A stretch of DNA of 6,628 nt from Planctomycetota bacterium (lineage in GTDB: Bacteria > Planctomycetota > Brocadiia > Brocadiales > Brocadiaceae). The position numbers and the translations under genes are program-made. This document shows positions 1 to 5,055 of the stretch, piece after piece (position 1 is the first letter of the stretch; every line of letters begins with the position of its first letter). The DNA is taken from assembly GCA_023261465.1 (NCBI GenBank), contig JAHFOW010000157.1:1-6628 (forward strand). Direction: 5' to 3'. The notes under the pieces are model-generated. The model ran no database searches. It was not told the origin of the DNA and saw nothing but the letters and a program-made list of their open reading frames with translations.

Positions 1-1
1 T

Positions 2-118
2 GTCCTCATTGGAATCCTTCAACGCATCAAACCCGTGGACGAAACCCTGCGCCTGACGGGCAAAGCCATCATCGAAGACATGAACTTCAGCCGTATATGT
101 TGTGGGGTGGTGATATAA
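2..118 (+). CDS. C-terminal fragment of a GC-rich host gene, HAMP-like; probably cut by the prophage
   Basis: The open frame enters from before the window and stops at TAA 116-118. Its codons up to about position 97 mostly end in G or C, unlike the AT-rich DNA that follows. The residues fit the end of a membrane helix (VLIGIL) followed by a HAMP-like linker: RIKPVDETLRL, then GKAIIEDMNFSRI, which matches the R-I-x-P-V ... G-x-x-I ... D-x-x-x-R-I spacing of HAMP domains in sensor kinases and chemoreceptors. HAMP domains are normally followed by signalling domains, but here the frame ends within about seven codons (CCGVVI). That suggests the gene was interrupted near position 98 by the prophage. 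The HAMP assignment rests on about 30 residues and is inference. The opposite strand is also open here but has a less coding-like third-position pattern. Confidence 0.45.
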   Translation, partial: VLIGILQRIKPVDETLRLTGKAIIEDMNFSRICCGVVI

Positions 119-180
119 GAGATTGAGTTTATTGCAATAAGTGGTCAAGTTTTACTGTGGGGGGTGGGGATTTGGGTGGG
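98..180. other. Candidate left end of a Mu-like prophage
   Basis: A GC-rich coding stretch stops at about 97 and the next bases are TGTTGTGGGG. Transposable phages of the Mu type begin with TG at the exact junction with host DNA. A related G-rich block, TGTGGGG followed by TGG-GAT, occurs at 102-115 and again at 156-172, which could be paired transposase-binding sites. A perfect 12-bp palindrome, TTATTGCAATAA, lies between them at 129-140. The far end of the element and its 5-bp target duplication are outside the window, so the boundary is inferred from composition, the TG start and the phage-like genes further on. Confidence 0.35.
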
Positions 181-251
181 TAAATTGTGTTGTTTTTCAA
201 ACTTGGGTTGATGGAAAAATAATTTTAAAAATATTTTATTTTTTTTGTTTT

Positions 252-282
252 CCACACCTAAAGGGTGTGGTTTTGGAACCAC
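252..282. other. Two overlapping, mutually exclusive hairpins
   Basis: CCACACC (252-258) pairs with GGTGTGG (264-270) across a 5-nt loop. The second arm is also part of GTGGTT (267-272), which pairs with AACCAC (277-282) across a 4-nt loop. The two stems cannot form together, an arrangement seen in attenuators. A T-rich run lies upstream (231-250), so on the minus strand the stems are followed by A-rich rather than U-rich RNA. Neither strand gives a textbook terminator. The hairpins sit in the 329-bp gap between the fragment at the left edge and the gene at 448, a stretch with no convincing gene. Confidence 0.4.
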
Positions 283-325
283 CGGTAACTATGTCTGCCC
301 GCTACGAATTTTACCCACGTTTTTA

Positions 326-354
326 AATATACCTACCCCTGGCAGGTAATTCAA
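326..354 (-). promoter_or_regulatory. Leftward sigma70-like promoter
   Basis: Read on the minus strand, TTGAAT (349-354) is followed after 17 bp by TATATT (326-331). It would transcribe towards the proposed prophage end. No convincing leftward gene follows in 98-325, so any product would be a short RNA containing the two hairpins at 252-282. Confidence 0.4.
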
Positions 355-376
355 TAAAAATCTTTCGGGTTTTTTG

Positions 377-405
377 TTGAAATAGGATTTAGGTTTAGGT
401 ATATT
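377..405 (+). promoter_or_regulatory. Rightward sigma70-like promoter for the gene at 448
   Basis: TTGAAA (377-382), a 17-bp spacer and TATATT (400-405) make a good match to a sigma70 promoter. Transcription would begin near 412, leaving a leader of about 36 nt that contains the AAGGGGG ribosome site just before ATG 448. The exact-match arm of the 325-406 palindrome (397-406) covers the -10, which suits repression by a regulator bound there. Confidence 0.55.
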
Positions 406-447
406 TCAGGCAATTATCCGTTTTAATCTTTAAAAAAGGGGGAATCT

Positions 448-618
448 ATGAAGTTGAATGCTGAAATTGTGGATAAAAAGGTGGTAGAGACCGCATGCCA
501 GGCGTTGTGTCTTATGAGAAAATTGGCAGGCGAGGAAGGTGTTGATACTAATGTGTATCAAATCCTCTGTGTTATTGCCAAGCTTGTAAATCCAAATATC
601 GAAGTTAAACTCAATTAG
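448..618 (+). CDS. Small hypothetical protein, 56 residues
   Basis: I do not recognise this protein. It starts MKLNAEIVDKKVVETACQAL and ends NIEVKLN. It is mostly predicted helix with a mix of acidic, basic and hydrophobic residues, has three cysteines that do not form a CxxC pair, and has no membrane segment. An AAAAAAGGGGG ribosome site lies 6 nt before ATG 448, and a good promoter sits at 377-405, which supports a real gene. Its last 8 bp overlap the 3' end of the leftward gene 611-778. As the first gene next to the proposed left end it may be an early regulator, but nothing in its sequence shows a DNA-binding motif. Confidence 0.6.
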   Translation: MKLNAEIVDKKVVETACQALCLMRKLAGEEGVDTNVYQILCVIAKLVNPNIEVKLN

Positions 619-778
619 GTATTTTATTGTATACTTGTTCGACTTCCTTCGCCATGAGGGATAATAGTCGGCCGATGCTTTCGATCTTCTTTTCCGTCTT
701 CGGGGCATCTGGGTCGTTAATTTTATAGGCTATCATCAATTCTTTTGCGGTTGTAAGTATTAATTCTTTCTTATCCAT
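611..778 (-). CDS. Small hypothetical protein, 55 residues
   Basis: The leftward frame begins at ATG 776-778 (MDKKELILTTAKELMIAYK) and ends at TGA 611-613. It has the alternating charged and hydrophobic pattern of a helical protein, with a likely turn at NDPDAPK (residues 21-27) between two helices. There are no cysteines and no membrane segment. GGAAAGGACTAGGA precedes the start and offers a moderate ribosome site. It is convergent with the 448-618 gene, sharing 8 bp, and the two proteins are nearly equal in length. No function can be assigned. A promoter was not clearly found; the region upstream holds the REP-like palindrome at 799. Confidence 0.55.
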   Translation of the reverse strand: MDKKELILTTAKELMIAYKINDPDAPKTEKKIESIGRLLSLMAKEVEQVYNKIPN

Positions 779-798
779 TTCCTAGTCCTTTCCTTTCG

Positions 799-840
799 AT
801 TGTTGGGTTTTGTGGCCTCAACCCAACCTGCCTGGCTAAC
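799..840. repeat. REP-like mobile palindrome, copy 1
   Basis: GTTGGGTT (802-809) and AACCCAAC (820-827) form an 8-bp stem around TTGTGGCCTC. With its flank it closely resembles copy 2 at 975-1017. Stems of the form GTTGGGTT...AACCCAAC followed by a short CCTRCG-like tail belong to widespread REP families linked to RAYT (Y1 transposase) enzymes; this link is from memory. Directly after it CTGGCT occurs three times (832, 841, 854). Confidence 0.6.
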
Positions 841-925
841 CTGGCTCACTAATCTGGCTAGGCTTAGAGGATTCACCCTCTTTACTGCCTTATGATAAGG
901 GGATTGAAATGAGAATTGTTTTTTG

Positions 926-966
926 CAAAAAAGGCTCTTTGGGGTTGCCCTTAAGAGCCTTTTTTG
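926..966. terminator. Strong bidirectional Rho-independent terminator
   Basis: CAAAAAAGGCTCTT (926-939) pairs perfectly with AAGAGCCTTTTTTG (953-966), a 14-bp stem. The 13-nt loop can itself pair GGG (941-943) with CCC (948-950). There is an A run on one side and a T run on the other, so it works in both directions. It lies 50 bp past the stop of the 1017-2384 gene and so should end the leftward DUF4236/DUF4041 operon. Confidence 0.85.
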
Positions 967-974
967 TTTAGAAA

Positions 975-1017
975 ATTGTTGGGTTTCGCGGCCTCACCCA
1001 ACCCAGCCTACGTAGAC
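975..1017. repeat. REP-like mobile palindrome, copy 2
   Basis: GTTGGGT (978-984) and ACCCAAC (996-1002) form the stem, with loop TTCGCGGCCTC. It is in the same orientation as copy 1, about 176 bp away, with nearly the same loop. Its right tail (AGCCTACGTAG) gives the CGTAGG end typical of this REP family when read on the other strand. It touches the stop codon of the leftward gene at 1017, so the element is placed exactly at that gene's 3' end. Confidence 0.6.
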
Positions 1018-2384
1018 TAGATTAATACATCTGGAAACCTAACATCACCCTTAGATTCCTTTTCAGTTGCTTGGAATGCTTCACATCGAGCCTTTTTAAG
1101 CGAAGCTGTCTCTCTATATTCCCTCGCTTCAGCAATTTTTGTTAATTGTATGTTTAGATTCAACTCTTTCACTATACTGTCGATCTCATCAATCGTTGTG
1201 TTGAAAAATTCCGATCGTAAATTCACCCAATTGACGCGTTTTGACTCTAATTTTCTATGTAAGTTATTTTCTAATTCAGGAGCATTTTCAGAATAAATCA
1301 AACCGTGTACATCAAAGTCGAATGGTACGGATGCGTCTCCGAGTTCGTTTACTCTATCCATAGGCTCAAGTCGCCTCGTCATCCCAATTTTATACACAGC
1401 TTCTCCAAAGGAACCGATATTTGAAATGATATAAACGTGTCCGGATTTTGTAAGTTGCGCTCTCGAAATCGCCCTTTCCTTTAATTCGTGTGCTTTTTTG
1501 AGATTCTCTTCCAGGAGTTTGATTTTTCCTTTTAATTGCTCTAACTCTTCTCCTTTTGCCCTTTCCATCTCTTCGTTGGCTTTTTGTAATGCCCTCTCGC
1601 TTTTACTTTCTTCCTCTTCAGCCTCCTTTCTGGCCTTTTCAGCTTCCTTTTGTGCCTTTTCTTCTTCTCGCATTTGTTCTCTAATTTTCCGCTGTTCCTC
1701 TTTTTCTTGGTGGAGTTTCTCCTGGAGTTCGAAATCTAGCCTCAATTCTTGAAGTTTAAGGTCTGAGTAATAATCGGTAATTGTAATTTGAAGATGGGCG
1801 CCTAATTTATTTACAGCCTCGTGGGATTTCTTAATTCTGGCTTCCATCGTGCCGATATTGTTCCAACTTACCTTGGCAATAACAGCGTCACACTCTCCAT
1901 TGAAAGCGCGAAGCATTAGCTTGGAGTAATCTTTTATCATTTTCCTACCTTCATTCTTACTACCACCGACCTTCCATTCTGATGGACAATAGGTGGCTTT
2001 GTAGTTTTTTATTGCTCGTTTCTGTTCGTCGATTATTTTTTCTAATCTCTGTTTATATTCTTCAGAGGTTTTATAATTATATTGCGGCTTGTAGAGGCCA
2101 TACGAGATGTCTTCAAGGTTTGATTCAAGCAGTGAAATCTCTTGTTGTAGATTGTCGTAAACTGTTTTGCGTTTTACATATTCTGTGTTAAGGGCGAAAT
2201 CTCTTTCTTTATATTCTTTTTCCAGCGCAGAGATTTTATTAATTAGAATACCTATATCGGCTTTCCTCTTGTCAACTTCTGAGTTTATATCAATAATATC
2301 CTTGTATTTATTCAGTGATTCTTTTAATTCATCATTTTCACTTTTCAACCTTTTATTCTCAGAAAACGGATTAAATATACCCAT
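1017..2384 (-). CDS. DUF4041 coiled-coil protein with C-terminal GIY-YIG (T5orf172-like) nuclease domain
   Basis: 455 residues. The start at ATG 2384 is chosen because GGAGGGG lies 5 nt before it; an ATG 15 bases upstream has no usable ribosome site. Residues 10-95 are a coiled coil. Residues about 105-235 match DUF4041 (CDAVIAKVSWNNIGTMEARI at 165-184, then LKLQELRLDFE). A long charged helix rich in E, K and A runs from 220 to 310. Residues 314-395 are a GIY-YIG-type domain: GHVYII (315-320), YKIGMTRR (331-338), R344, ELENNLH with E372 and H376, and SEFF (391-394). Proteins of this type are common in prophages and accessory islands; their role is unproven. A nuclease on a long coiled-coil stalk suggests a DNA-targeting or sensing effector, which is inference. 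It follows the DUF4236 gene by 31 bp and is ended by the terminator at 926-966. Confidence 0.9.
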   Translation of the reverse strand: MGIFNPFSENKRLKSENDELKESLNKYKDIIDINSEVDKRKADIGILINKISALEKEYKERDFALNTEYVKRKTVYDNLQQEISLLESNLEDISYGLYKPQYNYKTSEEYKQRLEKIIDEQKRAIKNYKATYCPSEWKVGGSKNEGRKMIKDYSKLMLRAFNGECDAVIAKVSWNNIGTMEARIKKSHEAVNKLGAHLQITITDYYSDLKLQELRLDFELQEKLHQEKEEQRKIREQMREEEKAQKEAEKARKEAEEEESKSERALQKANEEMERAKGEELEQLKGKIKLLEENLKKAHELKERAISRAQLTKSGHVYIISNIGSFGEAVYKIGMTRRLEPMDRVNELGDASVPFDFDVHGLIYSENAPELENNLHRKLESKRVNWVNLRSEFFNTTIDEIDSIVKELNLNIQLTKIAEAREYRETASLKKARCEAFQATEKESKGDVRFPDVLI

Positions 2385-2415
2385 CTCTTCCCCCTCCAAT
2401 CCTACTTTCTAAAGC

Positions 2416-3615
2416 TTAATGTATTATAAAATTTCCAGGACTAAATGGCTCGATTGGTTTAAAGTTACCAGCCTTTGTCATATTTCGTCTAATATCAAAC
2501 CGTGCAAGTGCTTCGATGATATCTAAATCCCGTAGATTGTCAAAGTTAATACAGGACCACAATCCCCTGTCTACTCGCACCGAATAAAGATACTCATCCG
2601 TTACATGCCCAGTTGAACGGTTTGGTCGTTGTGAATATGCGGAAAGTATCACTTGTTGTGTGTTGGGTAGGGTACTAAATGTCTCGCCAATAATTCTAAA
2701 CCCAACACCATGAACATGGCGCATGTATAATCGCTGGATTTGTGTAGTAGACATCTCTTTGACGGATAACTTATAGCCTCGTTGCGGCACAGAAGCCGTC
2801 TTGTTTGGCATATCTTCAATTTCCGGGAGATCAACATCGATAAACACCTTATTTCCGTTATCAAGAATCTCGGTTGAGACGTCCGTCTCGCGCGGCCAAG
2901 TGATATTTTGTAAATTTTCCTCCAAGAAGTTTCCCATGATCTCTACATCGTTGTAGATACCTCGTTCGATCATATCTTTACGACGACACTCCGCCTCACC
3001 GAACCGTTGTTTTTCTTCTCGCCATACCGCGAGGTCTTTCTCGAATTGACACTCTTTTTCACGATTTTCATTTTCAATTTTTGCTCGTTTAGCCTTGAAT
3101 AATACACCTAATAGCCCAGGTTTTTTGGGAATTGGTTTTGTGGGTGGAGGTTCCGGGAACACTTGCGGTTGGTATTGTGGTTTTATATTGGGGTTTGGAG
3201 TGTAAAAGTGGATTTCCCCAATCGCTTCGATCTGTGCGTTTATCTCGTCGCACTTGTTTTGAATTAGATTCCGTATTGCATTACCCTGTTGTTTCTTTGC
3301 GGTATTAATCAAATGGTCTGGAAGATGGTTTCCGTCGGCGTCTCGAAAATATATTATTCCATCATCCGTCACTCCGACCGTAATGGGTATATCCCTGCCG
3401 GATGACACGCCTCTGTGATTACTCGCACGTGAATTACCTATACGCTTGCGAGTGTATAATCCTGTCCCCGGAATACCTGTGTTAAGGTAAGTACCTCGCT
3501 TTCCAATACCTATTGATGCTCCTCTGGGGCCTAACGTCCAGCTTACCCCACTACCACTAAAATTTATTCGAATACCTGGGGCGAGTTTTATAGATTTTCG
3601 AAACCGGAGTCCCAT
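2416..3615 (-). CDS. DUF4236 domain protein, 399 residues, unknown function
   Basis: The N-terminus (residues 1-58) is a textbook DUF4236 domain: MGLRFRKSIKLAPGIRINFS, then glycine-rich GSGVSW, GPRGASIGIGKRGTYLNTGIPGTG. Residues 75-95 form a short second segment. A proline-rich linker (141-166) leads to a charged coiled coil (172-215). The C-terminal part (260-391) has the conserved blocks FRIIGETF (306-313), SAYSQR (325-330), STGHVTDEYLYSVRV (334-348), W353, and RRNMTKAGNFKPIEPF (376-391), which I recognise from full-length DUF4236 proteins of many bacteria. No catalytic site is obvious. AAGGAGG lies 7 nt before ATG 3615. It is the first gene of a two-gene leftward operon with the GIY-YIG protein, so the two probably act together. 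Confidence 0.9.
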   Translation of the reverse strand: MGLRFRKSIKLAPGIRINFSGSGVSWTLGPRGASIGIGKRGTYLNTGIPGTGLYTRKRIGNSRASNHRGVSSGRDIPITVGVTDDGIIYFRDADGNHLPDHLINTAKKQQGNAIRNLIQNKCDEINAQIEAIGEIHFYTPNPNIKPQYQPQVFPEPPPTKPIPKKPGLLGVLFKAKRAKIENENREKECQFEKDLAVWREEKQRFGEAECRRKDMIERGIYNDVEIMGNFLEENLQNITWPRETDVSTEILDNGNKVFIDVDLPEIEDMPNKTASVPQRGYKLSVKEMSTTQIQRLYMRHVHGVGFRIIGETFSTLPNTQQVILSAYSQRPNRSTGHVTDEYLYSVRVDRGLWSCINFDNLRDLDIIEALARFDIRRNMTKAGNFKPIEPFSPGNFIIH

Positions 3616-3642
3616 ATTATTTCCTCCTTATAATAAAATATA

Positions 3643-3671
3643 TTGACATAGGTCTATAAATTATATATATT
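3643..3671 (+). promoter_or_regulatory. Rightward sigma70-like promoter
   Basis: TTGACA (3643-3648) is a perfect -35, followed after 17 bp by TATATT (3666-3671). The near-palindrome ATAGGTCTAT (3648-3657) sits just inside it and could be an operator. Transcription would start near 3679, pass through the leader repeat at 3688-3719 and then run antisense to the leftward gene 3719-4120 before reaching the 4155 gene. It may have driven the rightward early genes directly before that gene was inserted. Confidence 0.6.
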
Positions 3672-3689
3672 ATCCCTCATCGCAATTAA
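3660..3689 (-). promoter_or_regulatory. Possible leftward promoter of the DUF4236 operon
   Basis: On the minus strand a perfect TATAAT lies at 3660-3665, next to the -10 of the opposing promoter. The best -35 is weak (TTAATT, 3684-3689, spacer 18). The two promoters would be divergent and overlapping, so that use of one may hinder the other. Confidence 0.35.
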
Positions 3690-3719
3690 CACACGTTAAC
3701 TAAGAGGGAGTAAAAAAAT
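3688..3719. repeat. 32-bp direct repeat, copy A
   Basis: It matches 4123-4154 at 28 of 32 positions (differences at 3693, 3695, 3701 and 3709), 435 bp apart. The shared core is TTAAC-AAGAGGG-GTAAAAAAAT, a ribosome-site-like leader. Copy A ends on the last base of the stop codon of the leftward gene 3719-4120 and is not followed by a rightward start codon. Confidence 0.8.
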
Positions 3720-4120
3720 TAATTACGTAAAAGCTTCCTGGCTTCCTTTAAGGTGATCAGCTTATCGGAGACAAGCGGCATCTCTCTATTACAACACAGG
3801 CAATAAATCACGAGGTCTTCATTGATACATAAGAGAGATTTACACGACGGACAATACGGGTTTAGCTCTTTATCCCAATAAACGCCAAATTTTGGCTTAA
3901 TTCTCACACAACTTCTCAGGTAAAAGATATATGCAGTTAATGCTAGACATACTAATAGAAAGAGCAAACATAATTTTAACGCCACTGATTTTGATATGTG
4001 CGGTAGCACTAAAGGAGCGACTTCGGATATCAGGCCTGAAAGCAGGGCTGCTGTCGCTCCTATGGGTAACGTCCATATATTGTTTAGCAGTGATTTCTTT
4101 ATTTCTTTTATTGAAGACAT
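3719..4120 (-). CDS. Small membrane protein with C-terminal zinc ribbon
   Basis: 133 residues starting MSSIKEIKKS. A hydrophobic stretch at about 15-40 and a strong membrane helix at 46-68 (LKLCLLFLLVCLALTAYIFY) are followed by RIKPKFGVYWDKELNPYCPSC. C90-x2-C93 and C107-x2-C110 make a zinc ribbon, presumably cytoplasmic. The final LITLKEARKLLRN is a short helix. The KPKFGVYWDKE...CPSC block is familiar from small two-helix membrane proteins of unknown function in many bacteria. No ribosome site precedes ATG 4120, and a TTG six codons upstream is no better placed. The gene is bounded by direct repeats at 3688-3719 and 4123-4154, so its own leader may have been lost. It faces the rightward promoter at 3643 and may be repressed by antisense transcription. 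Confidence 0.75.
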   Translation of the reverse strand: MSSIKEIKKSLLNNIWTLPIGATAALLSGLISEVAPLVLPHISKSVALKLCLLFLLVCLALTAYIFYLRSCVRIKPKFGVYWDKELNPYCPSCKSLLCINEDLVIYCLCCNREMPLVSDKLITLKEARKLLRN

Positions 4121-4122
4121 AG

Positions 4123-4154
4123 AACACGCATTAACCAAGAGGGGGTAAAAAAAT
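4123..4154. repeat. 32-bp direct repeat, copy B
   Basis: This is the partner of 3688-3719. Here the repeat acts as the leader of the rightward gene at 4155: its AAGAGGGGG lies 9 nt before that ATG. Its left edge is 2 nt outside the start codon of the leftward gene 3719-4120. Confidence 0.8.
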
Positions 4155-4400
4155 ATGGCAAACGAGAATCAAATAGATACCTGTGAATTAGCACTCGCCA
4201 AAGCCCCTGGTGGCTATCATATTGTTGCGGCCACCAATAGGGTTGCACCCTCTGCGCTTTTCGTCTGCCGTCATTGTGCCGAAGCGTGGGGCAAGGAGAC
4301 GTTTGGCGGCGGCTACAAAGTCACCTCTTTATTTAACGCCCAATTTATTGGCGATTTTCTCAACAAAATATCCAACGGCGATTTCCGTTTATTGAGATAA
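4155..4400 (+). CDS. Hypothetical protein, 81 residues
   Basis: Starts MANENQIDTCELALAKAPGG after a good AGAGGGGG site located in direct repeat copy B. Codons are well mixed and coding-like. It has one C-x2-C pair (VCRHCAEAW, residues 38-46) and a glycine patch (FGGGYK, 50-55), then TSLFNAQFIGDFLNKI. I do not recognise it. The first 52 residues are free of any opposing gene, while residues 53-81 overlap the tail of the leftward zinc-ribbon gene 4313-4531 by 88 bp. It is the first rightward gene after the 3643 promoter and may be the first gene of the early operon. The C-terminal part could be altered by the overlap with the opposing gene. Confidence 0.55.
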   Translation: MANENQIDTCELALAKAPGGYHIVAATNRVAPSALFVCRHCAEAWGKETFGGGYKVTSLFNAQFIGDFLNKISNGDFRLLR

Positions 4401-4531
4401 TCCATAACACCGACAACGCCGCCACAACTGGAACATTGTACAAACATTAGTGTGAAATCTGAATTACCCGGCTTGGCCTCTACAACCTCGAAAGTGTGGC
4501 CGCCACATTTGATACAGGTTGACATCGGCAT
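4313..4531 (-). CDS. Small zinc-ribbon protein, 72 residues
   Basis: Starts MPMSTCIKCGGHTFEVVEAK with AGGAGG 8 nt before the ATG. C6-x2-C9 and C33-x2-C36 (VQCSSCGGVVGVMDY) form a treble-clef or zinc-ribbon pair that I recognise from a widespread family of short bacterial proteins of unknown function. In relatives the conserved part ends at about DYxN and is followed by a helix of Q and L residues. Here residues 44-72 (from about D44; KRKSPLDILL...) look unrelated to that, and this is exactly the part that overlaps the rightward gene 4155-4400. The tail therefore seems to be read through from an opposing gene after the normal 3' end was lost. Confidence 0.75.
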   Translation of the reverse strand: MPMSTCIKCGGHTFEVVEAKPGNSDFTLMFVQCSSCGGVVGVMDYLNKRKSPLDILLRKSPINWALNKEVTL

Positions 4532-4570
4532 AATTAAATCCTCCTTGATTTTTTAGTGAAGACGTAATTT

Positions 4571-4789
4571 GTGAAAGACAGCATGAATCGTAAGATAAAA
4601 AGTGTTATGGCATACCAGGGCATCACGGTGGCTGAAATCGCACGCAGGGTGGGCGTTAGCCGCACGTGGGTATCACTGGTGTTGCACAGGAAAAAGCCAT
4701 CCAGGCGCATCCGCGAGGCGATTGCGGAGGCGCTGGGTGAAAAGTACGAAAGTTTGTGGGATAACCACAAGGGTATTTCTCATAGTTGA
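4571..4789 (+). CDS. Ner-like helix-turn-helix transcriptional regulator
   Basis: 72 residues from GTG 4571; ATG 4583 is an equally possible start, and neither has a strong ribosome site. The helix-turn-helix is ITVAEIARRVGVSRTWVSLV (residues 18-37), with VAEIARRVG as helix 2 and SRTWVSLVL as the recognition helix. RRIREAIAEALGEKYESLW follows, like the ALG..PEEIW ending of Mu Ner and of small XRE-type regulators in Mu-like prophages. In Mu, Ner is a small Cro-like protein that turns down the early promoter and the repressor gene; a similar job is likely here. Its own target may be the palindromes at 325-406 or 3648-3657. A REP-like hairpin follows just after the stop. Confidence 0.8.
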   Translation: MKDSMNRKIKSVMAYQGITVAEIARRVGVSRTWVSLVLHRKKPSRRIREAIAEALGEKYESLWDNHKGISHS

Positions 4790-4790
4790 A

Positions 4791-4809
4791 GGACACGGGC
4801 ACCGTGTCC
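4791..4809. repeat. REP-like hairpin between two early genes
   Basis: GGACACGG (4791-4798) pairs with CCGTGTCC (4802-4809) around GCA, followed by CTAC. Read on the other strand it is of the GTAGGGACACGG-type, a common dispersed palindrome in bacterial genomes (from memory). It lies 1 nt past the HTH gene's stop and 27 nt before the next start, so it could attenuate or stabilise the shared transcript. Confidence 0.6.
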
Positions 4810-4836
4810 CTACTTAAATAAATTGAAAGGGGGTGA

Positions 4837-5055
4837 ATGGAAATTATGGTTAAACCCGCGATTATTTTAGAATCAAGGCGCGCGGATTGTGACGGCGTTG
4901 TATGGGTTCGGGATATCAAGTATCAGGCTCCGGAGGAATATGCTGACTGTTTGATTCGAGTGGACGCAAGGCGTGAAATGTTTTACCCGTACGGGCAAAA
5001 GCTCTCGATAAACGGTCTACCTCTGAAAAGAGCCAATGCAGACATTTTGGAGTAA
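4837..5055 (+). CDS. Hypothetical early-region protein, 72 residues
   Basis: Starts MEIMVKPAIILESRRADCDG. AAGGGGGTG stands just before it; spacing to ATG 4837 is 3 nt and to ATG 4846 is 12 nt, so the start could be either. It is rich in charged residues, with two cysteines that do not make a CxxC pair, and has a patch DARREMFYPYGQKLSINGLPL. No family is recognised. Its codons look coding throughout, but residues 27-72 overlap a leftward zinc-ribbon gene (4916-5293) by 140 bp. It lies in the rightward series between the HTH gene and the 5535 gene. Confidence 0.6.
   Translation: MEIMVKPAIILESRRADCDGVVWVRDIKYQAPEEYADCLIRVDARREMFYPYGQKLSINGLPLKRANADILE

Larger units (their letters stand above)
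325..406. repeat. 82-bp imperfect palindrome with mirrored promoters
   Basis: Positions 325-365 and the reverse complement of 366-406 agree at about 27 of 41 bases. The outermost 11 bases of each arm (AAATATACCTA and its complement) match exactly. The centre also forms a weaker AT-rich hairpin (CAATAAAAA against TTTTTTGTTG). Each arm carries a promoter-like -35/-10 pair, so the same sequence is placed over the -10 of two outward-facing promoters. This is a likely operator region, with the matching arms as binding sites for one regulator. Confidence 0.6.

Noticed and set aside
129..140. Perfect palindrome TTATTGCAATAA as a repressor operator
   Set aside because: It is only 12 bp in AT-rich DNA with no promoter beside it and no second copy in the window, so it is noted only as part of the left end.
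141..326. Plus-strand frame starting at GTG, rich in Gly, Trp and Phe
   Set aside because: It has no ribosome site, an odd composition driven by G and T runs, and covers hairpins and the palindrome arm.
430..708. Leftward frame across the two small genes at 448 and 611
   Set aside because: It is antisense to one and out of frame with the other, with no ribosome site; the two short genes explain the region better.
832..859. Three CTGGCT units after the first REP-like element, considered as a CRISPR or iteron array
   Set aside because: The units are 6-7 bp with 9- and 13-bp spacing and no further copies, too short and irregular for either.
909..971. 20-codon frame after AAGGGG that runs through the terminator hairpin
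   Set aside because: It is too short to support and most of it is made by the terminator stem; a leader peptide is possible but nothing is regulated downstream on that strand.
1498..1752. Plus-strand open frame rich in serine and phenylalanine
   Set aside because: It is the antisense image of the E/K/A-rich coiled coil of the 1017-2384 gene; Glu and Lys codons read backwards give Ser, Phe and Leu.
4656..4919. Leftward frame antisense to the HTH gene
   Set aside because: It covers the recognised helix-turn-helix and a REP-like hairpin and has no ribosome site.
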